A stretch of 64,000 bases of DNA from Nitrospirota bacterium (GCA_024275315.1 JAJRZK010000009.1:62001-126000), one strand, 5' to 3'. Numbered from the stretch's first letter, positions 1 through 8,487 are shown. Numbers and translations: made by a program. The notes: generated from the letters alone by a model not told the origin.

Positions 1-11
1 TTTTGGGGAAA

Positions 12-518
12 ATGAAGTACGCAACCTTTTATTTGGTGGCAGTTTGTGTTTTGACACTTGGGTCGACCGGTCCTGTGTCGGCCATGGCGGACATGCCGGA
101 TCACGGCATGGGCAAGCGCCATTGCGTAACCACCGGAGAGAAGGCCGGACCTGCCGTCGCCACACGGGCCGCATCCGCAGATTATCAGCGCGAAGACACG
201 GCCGATGAGAGAATCCGGAGAATATTGGAGATAATAAAACATAAATCCGGATCGGCCATGTGTATGATGCGCCGTAATTGCAAAATCTGTCCATTGAAAA
301 TCATGCCTGGCAAGGGAAGGATGGGCTGTTGTTTGCGAAAATGCGGCGGCTTCACCCCTGACAACACCAACGTCGTGTCCACAATCAAAATGGACCCGGC
401 CCGGCCCGTGGGCTTTATATTTCCCGTAATCGCAGGTACGCTCTGCGAATATTTAGGTCCTGACTTTTTTTCCGACCGCACTGACCGTCCCAATCCTCAC
501 CCTCCCCGGCGAGTCTAG
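12..518 (+). CDS. Small secreted Cys/Met/His-rich protein, probable metal binding
   Basis: A 168-residue protein read from the ATG at 12; an in-frame TTG at 3 lies on the window edge and is less likely. Residues 1-24 look like a signal peptide ending near PVSA. The mature part is rich in Met, His and Cys, including an MCMMRRNCKIC cluster (83-93) and a CCLRKCGG motif (106-113). A closely similar CCGKCGG motif begins the mature part of the barrel protein encoded next. I do not recognise a named family. The residues and the neighbours (barrel, cytochrome, thioredoxin, copper-storage protein) suggest periplasmic handling of a soft metal, probably copper; this is inference. Anything upstream lies outside the window. 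Confidence 0.6.
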   Translation: MKYATFYLVAVCVLTLGSTGPVSAMADMPDHGMGKRHCVTTGEKAGPAVATRAASADYQREDTADERIRRILEIIKHKSGSAMCMMRRNCKICPLKIMPGKGRMGCCLRKCGGFTPDNTNVVSTIKMDPARPVGFIFPVIAGTLCEYLGPDFFSDRTDRPNPHPPRRV

Positions 519-682
519 ATTTATCTTCCTTCAATCACGGCCATAGGGCTTGTTGCGCCTTTAAACGGGGAACCTGCGTGATAAAGCGGGGTTTTCGAGC
601 CGTGATTACCAGAGATTCACATGTGGAACGGCGCTTTGCGTCTTGCTCCACTATTATTCAGGGAGTGATGAGGATAATGAGG

Positions 683-1876
683 ATGAAGAAAACAATCACA
701 GCGCTAGTAGCGATGTATGTTTCACTGTATCCGGCTTTTGCCGGAGCGTATGTGGGGCTGTGTTGCGGCAAGTGCGGCGGGAACATGCCGATGAATATTC
801 CCGGCGCCGGAGTGCCGGAAACCCACGAATTCCGTTTCAAGATCAGCCCCATGATCATGAACATGAGCGGACTGCGTGACGGAACCGATTCCGTCAGTTC
901 AGACAGCCTGCTCAGCCCTCAGGATATGGGCATGATGGGCGGAGGCATGGACACCTCTTCGGGGGGAGATTTCATGGCCGTCCCGGAGAGCATGGATATG
1001 AACATGCTGAACATGGCCATGGGATACAGCTTTACCGACAACTTTTTCGGTGGGCTGATGTTCATGTGGAAAAACAACACAATGCCGATGAAATTCAACT
1101 CCATGATGGAGTCGATGACCGGCAAGAGCGGATTCAACATGGAGTCGTCCGGCATGGCCGACACCATGCTGATGACCAAATACCGGTTATACGCGGACGA
1201 TCCGCTGATCCCCACCAAGCAGGTTTCTCTTTTTATGGGCTTAAGCCTCCCCACCGGCTCCATCGACGAAAAGAACGAAACCCATCCCGTATCGGCCAGG
1301 AGGTCGGAGCTGTTGCCCTATTCGATGCAACTGGGTTCCGGAACGTTCGACCCGATGCTCGGCGTGGTATACCAGGGGTCCGCGTCTCCATGGTGGTGGG
1401 GGGCGAACCTGATATACACGTTCAGGCCTTTTGAAAACGCCAGGGGTTACAGCCTGGGCGACGAGTTGAGCCTGGATTTTTACAGTATGTACCAGGTGCG
1501 GTATGACATTGTGGTTCAATTCCAGTTGAACGGCAGGATCAAGAACTCCATCAGCGGCGAGATGGATGAGGCCGTGTCGGGCGAGTCTGGAATGACGACC
1601 CGGGGCGACGCCTCTTCGGGCTATATGAGCCCTTTGTGGAATCCGGATAACTATGGGGGGACGAGCCTGTTCGCCACAGTCGGTGCGCAATGGCAACCGC
1701 TCCCGTTGCATATAATCGACCTGAGCTTCGGCTTGCCAATATACCAGAACCTGAACGGACCTCAACTCGAGGAGAACTACCGCGTGATGTTGACGTGGTA
1801 CATGGAAGTTCCAACTCCATCGAGCGTTCGGTATACAGGGAAGGACAAACAGGGCAAAAGCCGGCTTGGATTCTAA
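683..1876 (+). CDS. Met-rich outer-membrane beta-barrel 'transporter' (metal-associated)
   Basis: A 397-residue protein from the ATG at 683, preceded by AGGAT at 670-674; upstream in-frame starts (578, 668, 677) only lengthen the tail ahead of the signal peptide. Residues 1-21 are a signal peptide. The mature N-terminus holds CCGKCGG (27-33), then long Met-rich stretches (MGMMGGGMD, MDMNMLNMAMGY). Alternating hydrophobic strands and the motifs FMGLSLPTG and LPYSMQLGSGTFDP resemble the MetA-pathway/'transporter' barrels that accompany copper-resistance genes. The C-terminus continues in barrel-like strands. Role inferred: outer-membrane passage or sensing of metal. It is followed after 19 bases by the cytochrome lipoprotein and is probably in one operon with the genes on either side. 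Confidence 0.7.
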   Translation: MKKTITALVAMYVSLYPAFAGAYVGLCCGKCGGNMPMNIPGAGVPETHEFRFKISPMIMNMSGLRDGTDSVSSDSLLSPQDMGMMGGGMDTSSGGDFMAVPESMDMNMLNMAMGYSFTDNFFGGLMFMWKNNTMPMKFNSMMESMTGKSGFNMESSGMADTMLMTKYRLYADDPLIPTKQVSLFMGLSLPTGSIDEKNETHPVSARRSELLPYSMQLGSGTFDPMLGVVYQGSASPWWWGANLIYTFRPFENARGYSLGDELSLDFYSMYQVRYDIVVQFQLNGRIKNSISGEMDEAVSGESGMTTRGDASSGYMSPLWNPDNYGGTSLFATVGAQWQPLPLHIIDLSFGLPIYQNLNGPQLEENYRVMLTWYMEVPTPSSVRYTGKDKQGKSRLGF

Positions 1877-1895
1877 TTGACAGGAGATTGTAACA

Positions 1896-2171
1896 ATGAA
1901 AAAGACAATAGTCTTTTTAGCGTTTTCTTTTATCGCCGCCTGCGCGGCCAGGCAAACCCCCATACCGGACCCCGGGTCCGGCGCGGCGAAGCTATTCGCG
2001 GATAAATGCGGCGTATGCCATTCCCTGCCCCATCCAAAACGCCATACCGCAAACCAGTGGGAACACATGGTGACGGTCATGGACAAGGAGAGGGATCACA
2101 GAGGCGTAAAGCCGCTTTCCGACGATGAAAGAGTGATGATCCTGGAATATCTCAAGAAACATTCCAGGTAA
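1896..2171 (+). CDS. Small monohaem c-type cytochrome lipoprotein
   Basis: A 91-residue protein. It has a short hydrophobic leader with a lipobox-like IAAC near residues 13-16, one CxxCH haem-binding motif (CGVCH), and a C-terminal helix ending in ILEYLKKHSR, as in minimal class I cytochromes c. A good Shine-Dalgarno (AGGAGA, 1882-1887) precedes the ATG. Very short cytochromes of this type are electron carriers or haem-based redox partners in the periplasm. Spacing to the barrel gene (19 bases) and to the thioredoxin gene (13 bases) supports co-transcription. Which partner it serves is not visible; a role in keeping copper or thiols in the right redox state is inference. Confidence 0.75.
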   Translation: MKKTIVFLAFSFIAACAARQTPIPDPGSGAAKLFADKCGVCHSLPHPKRHTANQWEHMVTVMDKERDHRGVKPLSDDERVMILEYLKKHSR

Positions 2172-2184
2172 AAAGGAGCGAATC

Positions 2185-2742
2185 GTGAGGCGACTAAGCG
2201 TAAGTGGACGTAAGACGATGATGGCCGCCATGGCTCTCGTCATTCTTGCGTTCTCCGACTCCGCCGCCATCGAGACAAACCCTTTTGAGACACTGGGAAT
2301 CGTAAAACCGAAAACGAGGGTGGAAGCGCCTGCTTTCACTCTTGCCGCCATCGACGGAACAAATGTGAGCCTCAAGGATTTCAGGGGGAAGATTATCTTT
2401 CTGAATTTCTGGGCGACATGGTGCGTCCCCTGCCAAAAGGAGATGCCCGGAATGGAGAAGTTATGGTCGACATACGGAGATCATGATTTCGTGATTATCG
2501 CCGTGGCCGCCGACAAGGGGTCGCCCGATAATGTGCGTCGCTTCGCGAATCGGCTAGGTGTCAGTTTCCCGGTGCTTCTCGACCCTGAAGGGGGTGTCAG
2601 AAACAGCTATGAAGTCTCCGCCCTGCCGACTACATACATAATCGGCATGGACGGGAAAATAAGCGGTAGAATTATCGGAGCCATCGACTGGGATATGGCG
2701 ATGTTCCGCGAATTGATTGACACGTTGTCGAGCGATGATTGA
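2185..2742 (+). CDS. TlpA/ResA-type periplasmic thioredoxin-like oxidoreductase
   Basis: A 185-residue protein starting at GTG 2185 behind AAGGAG (2173-2178). A hydrophobic export segment (about residues 12-30) precedes an AhpC/TSA-Redoxin fold. The active site is WATWCVPCQKEMP (CxxC = CVPC), and the cis-proline region SALPTTYIIG is intact. This is the TlpA/ResA group, which reduces or oxidises periplasmic disulfides, for example in apocytochrome c maturation or CuA loading. Next to a cytochrome and a Cys-rich copper-storage protein, it may keep cysteines reduced for metal binding; that link is inferred from position only. Confidence 0.85.
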   Translation: MRRLSVSGRKTMMAAMALVILAFSDSAAIETNPFETLGIVKPKTRVEAPAFTLAAIDGTNVSLKDFRGKIIFLNFWATWCVPCQKEMPGMEKLWSTYGDHDFVIIAVAADKGSPDNVRRFANRLGVSFPVLLDPEGGVRNSYEVSALPTTYIIGMDGKISGRIIGAIDWDMAMFRELIDTLSSDD

Positions 2743-2851
2743 CACGGTGACATGGACAGGGTGGCGGTTACGGCGTTTTGTCGGCGCGCCCTATCGTTAT
2801 TAATTACAACAAACAGACGATTTATATCGTTTTTGATTCAGGAGACGAACA

Positions 2852-3292
2852 ATGAACAGAAGAGAAATGCTTGTGAATATGGGAACTTTGGCGGCGGCGG
2901 TTTCGGTCGGAGCGAGCCAGGTGGCGCATGCCACGCAGGGCGCAGGACATGACGGCCACGGATCCAGAAAAAATCAACCGCTTATCGACTCGGCCATGGA
3001 TTGCGTCCAGCGGGGCAAAGAATGCGTCCAGCACCTCATTGAGAATTTTGGCGACGCCAACTTGCGGGATTGCGCCAAAAGCGTCTCGGAGCTGGTGGCG
3101 GCGTGCGGTTTTCTCGCCGAGGTGGCGATCTATGACTCCGAACGGCTCAAAAAAGCGGCGGCGCTGGCAATTGATGTTTGCAACAGTTGCGAGGCGGAAT
3201 GCCGCAAGCACGAGAAAAAACACCAGCCGTGCAAGGATTGCGCAGATGCATGCGTAAAATGTGTCGAGGAGTGCAAAAAGATAATGGCGTAA
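2852..3292 (+). CDS. csp: Tat-exported four-helix copper-storage protein (Csp1-like)
   Basis: A 146-residue protein with a twin-arginine leader (MNRREMLVNMG..., cleavage near AHA-T, residues 26-28). The mature part has 12 cysteines spaced at three- and four-residue steps in helices (CVQRGKEC, CNSCEAEC, CKDCADACVKCVEEC). This is the pattern of the DUF326/Csp four-helix bundles that fill their core with Cu(I) thiolates. The methanotroph Csp1 proteins are likewise Tat-exported, while Csp3 is cytosolic; this one is the exported type. It has its own AGGAG site just before the ATG and a 109-base gap from the thioredoxin gene, so it may have its own promoter. Copper specificity is known for the family, not shown here. 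Confidence 0.85.
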   Translation: MNRREMLVNMGTLAAAVSVGASQVAHATQGAGHDGHGSRKNQPLIDSAMDCVQRGKECVQHLIENFGDANLRDCAKSVSELVAACGFLAEVAIYDSERLKKAAALAIDVCNSCEAECRKHEKKHQPCKDCADACVKCVEECKKIMA

Positions 3293-3423
3293 CGCCGATG
3301 GGACACGGCTGAATCCTGCCGCGAAAAAGGTTTGCGGAATGTCATACGCCTGTTTGACCTTATGGATTGGTCTAACACAGGTCCGTTGACCATTTCCCGC
3401 CAATAGCGGCTGGTATGATTGGT

Positions 3424-3456
3424 GCGGCTCTTTTCCAAGGAGCCGCGCTTTTTTTT
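3424..3456 (+). terminator. Rho-independent terminator after the copper module
   Basis: A perfect 7-bp stem, GCGGCTC (3424-3430) with GAGCCGC (3440-3446), a 9-base loop, then GC and a run of eight T (3449-3456). It lies 132 bases after the csp stop and ahead of the cytidylate-kinase-like gene. It argues against the longer in-frame start of that gene at 3419, which would put the terminator inside coding sequence. Confidence 0.85.
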
Positions 3457-3553
3457 GCAAACCATTTCAATTTTGATATTTAACCTTTATAATACGACCC
3501 CTGCGGCCAATAACGGACGCCGGACAACAATAACGTGGAGACTGCTATACAAC

Positions 3554-4285
3554 ATGACCAATCCTCTGATAAAAGAAGCCTCTCTTAATCTAAGCTTCTA
3601 CCGTGATTGGGCGGCGCGACGCGAGCAGGTACTGGAAAAGGACAAGAAAAAAGCGGCTTTTTTCGTGACGATTTCAAGAGAATACGGATGCGAGGGGTAC
3701 GATCTGGCCAGGGGTCTTGTTGAAAAGCTTAACGACCAATCCAAAGAGACATGGAGCCTTTTCACCCGGTCGATGATCAACGAAATGATCGCAGATAAGG
3801 ATATTTCCGCTGATATGGTACAGAGCATATCAGAAAAACGATGGTCGTTTTCAGACTGGTTTGTTGACGCGCTGGTACCGGACTATCTGAAATCACAGTC
3901 ATCCCAGGTTTTCGAGAAGATGCGAAACCTGATCCTCAACCTGGTAAACAGCGGCAATTGCGTAATCCTGGGCGCAGGGTCGCAAATCATATCCCAACGT
4001 CTGGACCCCGGGAAATTTCATGGTGTCCATATCAGGGTTACCGCGCCCAGGGAGTGGAAGCTGGCCCGAATCCAACGCATATGCAACGTTGGCCGGGCCG
4101 AAGCGGAAAACATCCTGAACTCTCAGCAGGACTTGCGGGACAAGTTCATAGCTGATTTCACCGGACGAAACGCGACGGATCCATCGCTTTATAATATCAG
4201 CTTCAACAACGCGAAGAACACGCCTGATCATATGGCGACCATGATTGTCGAGTATCTGAAAATGAAAGGGGCGTTTAAACAATAA
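3554..4285 (+). CDS. Cytidylate kinase-like family protein
   Basis: A 243-residue protein from the ATG at 3554; longer in-frame starts run through the terminator at 3424-3456 and are rejected. The N-terminal ISREYGCEGYDLARGL is the nucleotide-binding region of the cytidylate-kinase-like family (PF13189), and ATDPSLYNISFNN near the C-terminus is its other hallmark. Family members are small P-loop-fold proteins of mostly unknown substrate, often fused to or near sensor and transport genes. Here it stands alone after a terminator, and its 3' end overlaps the convergent glycosyltransferase gene by 11 bases. Substrate cannot be assigned. Confidence 0.75.
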   Translation: MTNPLIKEASLNLSFYRDWAARREQVLEKDKKKAAFFVTISREYGCEGYDLARGLVEKLNDQSKETWSLFTRSMINEMIADKDISADMVQSISEKRWSFSDWFVDALVPDYLKSQSSQVFEKMRNLILNLVNSGNCVILGAGSQIISQRLDPGKFHGVHIRVTAPREWKLARIQRICNVGRAEAENILNSQQDLRDKFIADFTGRNATDPSLYNISFNNAKNTPDHMATMIVEYLKMKGAFKQ

Positions 4286-5183
4286 GCGGGGATCGCTCCT
4301 TAGTCTCGTCCAACCTGGCGACCGCCAGCCGGGATTTGGACCGCCATTTATCGGCTTCTTCGATCCGGCCCCTTTTCGCCGCTCCTGCGGCCACTATCCC
4401 CGTCTTCTTTATTATTTCTTCCAGCGCCACTTTCTTTCGCTCCGGCGACAGCGATTCTTCTTCGGCCAACTTTTCCAAAGCGTAAACCCGGTATCTGTCC
4501 ATCCCCCAGACAGACGCCGAAAGCTGTTTTGCAATACAATTCCCGCCGGTTCCATTCTGTTTTATCGTCAGTTTCTCATCCAAATAGTGGATCGGATATC
4601 GCGTCATGATTCTCAGCCACATGTCATAGTCCTCGCAGACGGGCAAATCCTCGTCGAACAGGCCTACATTGTCGAAGACTTCCCTGTGTATCACCACCGA
4701 TGACGGCGACACCAGGCACATGCCGACAGACCGGCGAAAAAGCTCGTCGTCATTTTCAAAGCTTCCGGTTTTGCGATGCTTTTTGTGAGGGTTAACCCTT
4801 CGCCCGTTCCGCCTCCAGATTTCATCCGTATGAAGCGCCCGGACAGAAGGGTCGGCGAGAATAAAATCGTGTTGTCGCTCAAGCTTGTTACGTGTCCACA
4901 GGTCGTCGCTGTCCAGAAACGCCAACCACCTGGCGCCGGCCATGCGTATACCTGCGTTTCGGGCAGCGCTCACCCCTCTGTTGGTCTGCGTTATCAATCG
5001 CATTTTCGGGTATCGGTCATTTATCAGCCTGGCCGATTCATCCGTTGAGCCATCATCCACCACGAGAATTTCATACGACGTAAACGACTGGGCCAGGACC
5101 GATTCTATCGCCTCACCGACAAGCGGCCACCTGTTATAGGTGGGGATTATTACAGAAAAAAATGGCGCCGGAGTTTTCTTCAT
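4275..5183 (-). CDS. Family 2 glycosyltransferase
   Basis: A 302-residue GT-A fold enzyme: FFSVIIPTYNRWP at the N-terminus, EILVVDDGSTDES for the nucleotide-sugar site, and the metal-binding acidic motif LDSDDLW about 95 residues in. It has no membrane segment, so it is a cytoplasmic or peripheral sugar transferase acting on a lipid-linked or polysaccharide acceptor. The C-terminal 60 residues are charged and helical. It follows the membrane methyltransferase gene by 13 bases on the same strand. No other polysaccharide genes are adjacent, so the acceptor is unknown. Confidence 0.85.
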   Translation of the reverse strand: MKKTPAPFFSVIIPTYNRWPLVGEAIESVLAQSFTSYEILVVDDGSTDESARLINDRYPKMRLITQTNRGVSAARNAGIRMAGARWLAFLDSDDLWTRNKLERQHDFILADPSVRALHTDEIWRRNGRRVNPHKKHRKTGSFENDDELFRRSVGMCLVSPSSVVIHREVFDNVGLFDEDLPVCEDYDMWLRIMTRYPIHYLDEKLTIKQNGTGGNCIAKQLSASVWGMDRYRVYALEKLAEEESLSPERKKVALEEIIKKTGIVAAGAAKRGRIEEADKWRSKSRLAVARLDETKERSPLIV

Positions 5184-5196
5184 TTATCGACGGGCC

Positions 5197-5793
5197 TCAT
5201 GATCGCCAAAACCAACCCCATGGGAAATAGGCCGGTGTCGTTTTTTTATACGCCTGATACCGGTCACCGAACCTCGCCGTGAGTTTTCGCTCTTCGAGCC
5301 ATGTCCCTGCTAACAGGTAAAGAGTCAGAATCACAGAGGAGACAATAGCCGTGTCGCTAAGCGGCCTGGTCCACAGCAGGATAAAAGCAAGGCTATACAA
5401 AGGATGCCTAACCACCGAGAGAGGGCCGCTTGTAACCAGGCTTTCATACATAGCCTTGTCAGCATCGCCCAGGCTCCTGATCCCGGCCAAGTCGCCAAGG
5501 TCGTATGACAATACAATCCAAGCCAACGCGGCCGCCGCGCCCCAGAAAAAAAACAGCCTTAAAACCTCCAGACCGCCCCAGTCAACCACAAGCCCGGTGG
5601 CGCGGGTCTTCTCCAGGGTCACTACCGGAATTATGGAAATTATCGCAAAAAGATTGTATAAGAGCCGATACCATCCACCACGCTCGCCCAGCATGGTCTT
5701 CAACGCGCGTTCGACCCCGCGAGCGGCCAGAAAGCTGTGAAAAAAACACCAGGCGACCCATCCCCCACCGACCAGGAAGTATTCCGGGCGCAT
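5197..5793 (-). CDS. Integral membrane methyltransferase, NnrU/ICMT-PEMT type
   Basis: A 198-residue protein with about five hydrophobic segments. The C-terminal signature VRHPLYSLAFILLW followed by EERKLTARFGDRYQAYKKTTPAYFPW is typical of isoprenylcysteine carboxyl methyltransferase / phospholipid methyltransferase-like proteins and of NnrU. The Arg-His pair and the final Glu/Tyr residues are the expected SAM-binding region. The methyl acceptor in bacterial homologues is mostly unknown (lipid or prenylated compound). It is transcribed with the glycosyltransferase downstream. Confidence 0.75.
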   Translation of the reverse strand: MRPEYFLVGGGWVAWCFFHSFLAARGVERALKTMLGERGGWYRLLYNLFAIISIIPVVTLEKTRATGLVVDWGGLEVLRLFFFWGAAAALAWIVLSYDLGDLAGIRSLGDADKAMYESLVTSGPLSVVRHPLYSLAFILLWTRPLSDTAIVSSVILTLYLLAGTWLEERKLTARFGDRYQAYKKTTPAYFPWGWFWRS

Positions 5794-5817
5794 AAAAAAA
5801 CAGCCTGTGATCCTGTG

Positions 5818-6144
5818 TTATAAAGGGGACTGATCCCCGCCGCTTTCCAGTTTCGCCAGTTTCGCTTCCAGCTCGTTTATCCTTTCACGAAGCTCGTCCA
5901 CTTCTTTTTTAGGCGCCAGGCCCGCCGAATCGAGCGACTTTTTGACCACCGACTCAACCTGCTCGCCCAGTTTTTTCTTGTATTCCTCGCTGGACTTGTC
6001 AAACTCTCTGAACAGCCTCTCTCCTTCTTCCTTGCTCACTTTTCCCATTTCAGCCAGATCGTCAGTCAGCTTTTTCAGGTTCTCCTTGGAAAGCCAGATG
6101 GCCCCCATTCCGATTTTAGCGGCGTCGCGTATCGCTTCAAACAT
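5818..6144 (-). CDS. Phasin-like coiled-coil protein next to ubiB
   Basis: A 108-residue protein read from the ATG at 6144, which sits six bases after AGGAG; the ATG two codons upstream abuts the ribosome site. The N-terminus (FEAIRDAAKIGMGAIWLSKENLKKL) is amphipathic. The rest is charged helix ending in a heptad-like segment (KKEVDELRERINELEAKLAKLE), as in phasins and polyhydroxyalkanoate-granule proteins. I see no PHA synthase gene in the window. The gene directly follows ubiB (30-base gap), so a role at the membrane surface with the UbiB kinase is the more likely reading; this is inference. Confidence 0.6.
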   Translation of the reverse strand: MFEAIRDAAKIGMGAIWLSKENLKKLTDDLAEMGKVSKEEGERLFREFDKSSEEYKKKLGEQVESVVKKSLDSAGLAPKKEVDELRERINELEAKLAKLESGGDQSPL

Positions 6145-6173
6145 GATCATCTCCTGATATTGTTTCTATTGAA

Positions 6174-7829
6174 TCATTCCAACCGTCCGGAAACCATAAT
6201 CGCCCAGAGTATCCTTATTCCCATGAACATGGAAACTACATAGCCAACCACGCCCAAAGCCGAATACCCGTATATGACAGGAGGCGCCTTAAAACTCAGC
6301 AACATAGTCGAGCCCAGGAACATGGCCGCGGTGAGAATCCCGAAAACCAGCCGGTTGGCGGAATGCTCCAGACCGCGATGCTCCATGTGTATCTCCAGCG
6401 CTCCCCTGCGAAACCGCTCGATGATGTCGGCCAGCGCCGGCGGCACTGTTTCGACAAAACTCTCAAGCTCCTCGTAAAACCGACCCATCCTGGCCACTCT
6501 TCTGCCAATGGCGAAATTCATCACGTTCATCCGCTCATGGTAGGGTTCCAGCAAGGAAAGCATGTTGAACTCCGGCGACAAGGATTTGGCCGTTCCTTCC
6601 AGCGTGATCAATGTTTTGATCAGCATCATTATTTCTGTCGGCAACACTATGTGGTAGCGGTGGATTATGGATACAATCTCGTTGAGAGCGGCGAACAGCC
6701 TGATTTTCGAGACAGGCATGCTACCGTAATAGGAGATAAAATCCGCCACATCCGATCCCAGGCCGATTTCATCAAGCTCCGGCGGGGCGGAGCCGGCCTT
6801 GGTGATAATTCTCGCCAGTTTGTCGCTGTCCTTGGCCATCACCGCAACGGTCATATCCTCGATATGCTCGCGCATCCTCGCCGAAAGACGCCCCATCATC
6901 CCGAAATCGAGCAGACCGATCCGGTTGCCCTGGCACACCATGAGATTGCCGGGGTGAGGGTCTGCGTGATAATAGCCATCAACAAAAATCATCTTCAAAA
7001 AAAGCACCGCACCCATACGCGCCAGCTCCTGTATATCCTCGGGCGATTCGGTGTCCTGTGTGATTTTGTTAAACGGCGTCCCGTCGATCCACTCCATGAC
7101 CAGCACCCGGTGGGTGGTCATATCTTCATACACGAAAGGGATTTTCACCGTTTTGTCATCCGCCAGATCCTCCCCAAGGTTCTGGATGTGCCGCGCTTCG
7201 CGGTTGAAATCCATCTCCCTGCCGATCGCCCTGGAGAACTGTTCCACGGTTTCTTTCGGTCTGTAATACCGGGCTTCCTCGACATAATCCTCGAGTAGCC
7301 CGGCCAGGTCATTGAGAATATCGATATCCGTTTCCACGACTTTCTCGATCCCCTTGTGGCGCACCTTGACAGCCACCTTCTCCCCCTTTTCCAGCCAGGC
7401 CAGATGGACCTGCCCGATGGACGCAGACGCGACCGGGTGAGGCCCGAACTTTGTGAAAAGATCGTCTACCCCCCGGCCCAGCTCGTTTTCTATTATTTCC
7501 CTGACGATTTCAGGCTGATCGGGCTCCACGTTGGACTGGAGCTTTTTCAGCTCGTTGGACAACTCGACGCCGACCAGGTCCGGCCGAACCGAAAGAACCT
7601 GGCCGAACTTGATGAACGTGGGACCAAGTTCCATCAGGGCCAGGCGAACCCTTTGCTCCGTGGACAAGTCCAAAAGGTCCGGAGACGCCTGGCGTGTCAC
7701 TATCTCCTTGACGAAATCGAGGTCGATCCGATGGGCCCAGTCGGCTAATCCGTACCTCACAAGGATGGTGAATATCTCCCTGTAACGGGCCAGATAACGG
7801 GATGCGCGCCTTAGTTTTCCCAGTCCCAT
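6174..7829 (-). CDS. ubiB: UbiB/ABC1/AarF atypical kinase family protein
   Basis: A 551-residue protein with every UbiB hallmark: the KFGQ motif in the N-terminal extension (residues 74-77), the Ala-rich nucleotide loop ASASIGQVH (134-142), the lysine in VAVKVRHKG, catalytic HADPHPGN (288-295), and DFG (308-310). Two hydrophobic segments near residues 490-545 form the C-terminal membrane anchor. Family members are ATPases/kinases needed for ubiquinone synthesis or lipid homeostasis and do not phosphorylate proteins in the usual way. The gene heads a minus-strand unit running into the phasin-like gene. Other quinone genes are not in the window, so the quinone link rests on the family. Confidence 0.9.
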   Translation of the reverse strand: MGLGKLRRASRYLARYREIFTILVRYGLADWAHRIDLDFVKEIVTRQASPDLLDLSTEQRVRLALMELGPTFIKFGQVLSVRPDLVGVELSNELKKLQSNVEPDQPEIVREIIENELGRGVDDLFTKFGPHPVASASIGQVHLAWLEKGEKVAVKVRHKGIEKVVETDIDILNDLAGLLEDYVEEARYYRPKETVEQFSRAIGREMDFNREARHIQNLGEDLADDKTVKIPFVYEDMTTHRVLVMEWIDGTPFNKITQDTESPEDIQELARMGAVLFLKMIFVDGYYHADPHPGNLMVCQGNRIGLLDFGMMGRLSARMREHIEDMTVAVMAKDSDKLARIITKAGSAPPELDEIGLGSDVADFISYYGSMPVSKIRLFAALNEIVSIIHRYHIVLPTEIMMLIKTLITLEGTAKSLSPEFNMLSLLEPYHERMNVMNFAIGRRVARMGRFYEELESFVETVPPALADIIERFRRGALEIHMEHRGLEHSANRLVFGILTAAMFLGSTMLLSFKAPPVIYGYSALGVVGYVVSMFMGIRILWAIMVSGRLE

Positions 7830-7863
7830 CTTCTTACCGAAAAATATTGTATCTACGTACAGT

Positions 7864-8487
7864 TTACACCATTAACGCGGTTATGCGCCGGGCTATCGTT
7901 TCTATCGCGTCATGGTCGCGCCTGTTCCAGTCGAGGATGAAATCCGCCGTTTTACGTGTGGGAAACATATATTTTTCGTACCCCGGCTCTACAGTGTCGA
8001 AAAACCGCCTGACGACCGATTCTGAACTGCGGCCCCGCTCCGCCACATCCCTGGCGATTCGTCGTCTCAGCCTCTCCTCCCGTTCGGCTTCGATAAAAAT
8101 CTTGTAATCGAGCATGGTCTGGATATCCGGAGGATAAAACAGGAGAATTCCTTCAACTATGATCAGGGACGAAGATTCGATCGGGTCGGCTTTGGGCCGG
8201 GAGCTATGGGAGGCGTAGTCATAGATCGGTAGAAACGCCTGGCTACCCTCCCTGAGCGATTTCAGATCCCGACCGAGTTGCCTAAAATCGAGCGCCGCCG
8301 GGGTATCGTAATTTATACTCTCCCGTTCTTCGGCCGAGAGACCGCTCCTGTCCAGAAAATACCTGTCCACCTCGATCAGGGCTGGATGAAACTCCGCAAG
8401 CCGCTCCGACAACAGGCGCGCCACGGTGGTTTTCCCGGAGGCCGACCCTCCGGATATACCCACTACGAACGATGATTCTCTCGTCAT
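7864..8487 (-). CDS. udk: Uridine kinase family protein
   Basis: A 207-residue P-loop kinase: Walker A GGSASGKTTVAR (residues 12-23), the substrate segment NYDTPAALDF, the Walker B-like IIVEGILLF, and the lid IEAEREERLRRRIARDVAERGRS. These match uridine kinase / phosphoribulokinase-family enzymes that make UMP and CMP in pyrimidine salvage. YDTPAALDF replaces the more usual FDHPDAFD, so a related nucleoside or sugar substrate cannot be excluded. It lies 34 bases upstream of ubiB on the same strand and diverges from the ferredoxin gene across a 65-base gap. Confidence 0.8.
   Translation of the reverse strand: MTRESSFVVGISGGSASGKTTVARLLSERLAEFHPALIEVDRYFLDRSGLSAEERESINYDTPAALDFRQLGRDLKSLREGSQAFLPIYDYASHSSRPKADPIESSSLIIVEGILLFYPPDIQTMLDYKIFIEAEREERLRRRIARDVAERGRSSESVVRRFFDTVEPGYEKYMFPTRKTADFILDWNRRDHDAIETIARRITALMV

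Noticed and set aside
1241-2086. 281-codon minus-strand frame
   Set aside because: Antisense to the barrel and cytochrome genes; low-complexity basic protein with no homology signal.
3386-3419. Promoter ahead of the cytidylate-kinase-like gene (TTGACC ... TGGTATGAT)
   Set aside because: The spacer is 22 bases, and transcription would begin inside the terminator stem at 3424; the extended -10 alone is weak evidence.
6363-7298. 311-codon plus-strand frame
   Set aside because: Lies wholly opposite ubiB, whose motifs are complete; the translated product is rich in His, Arg and Gln and has no recognisable domain.
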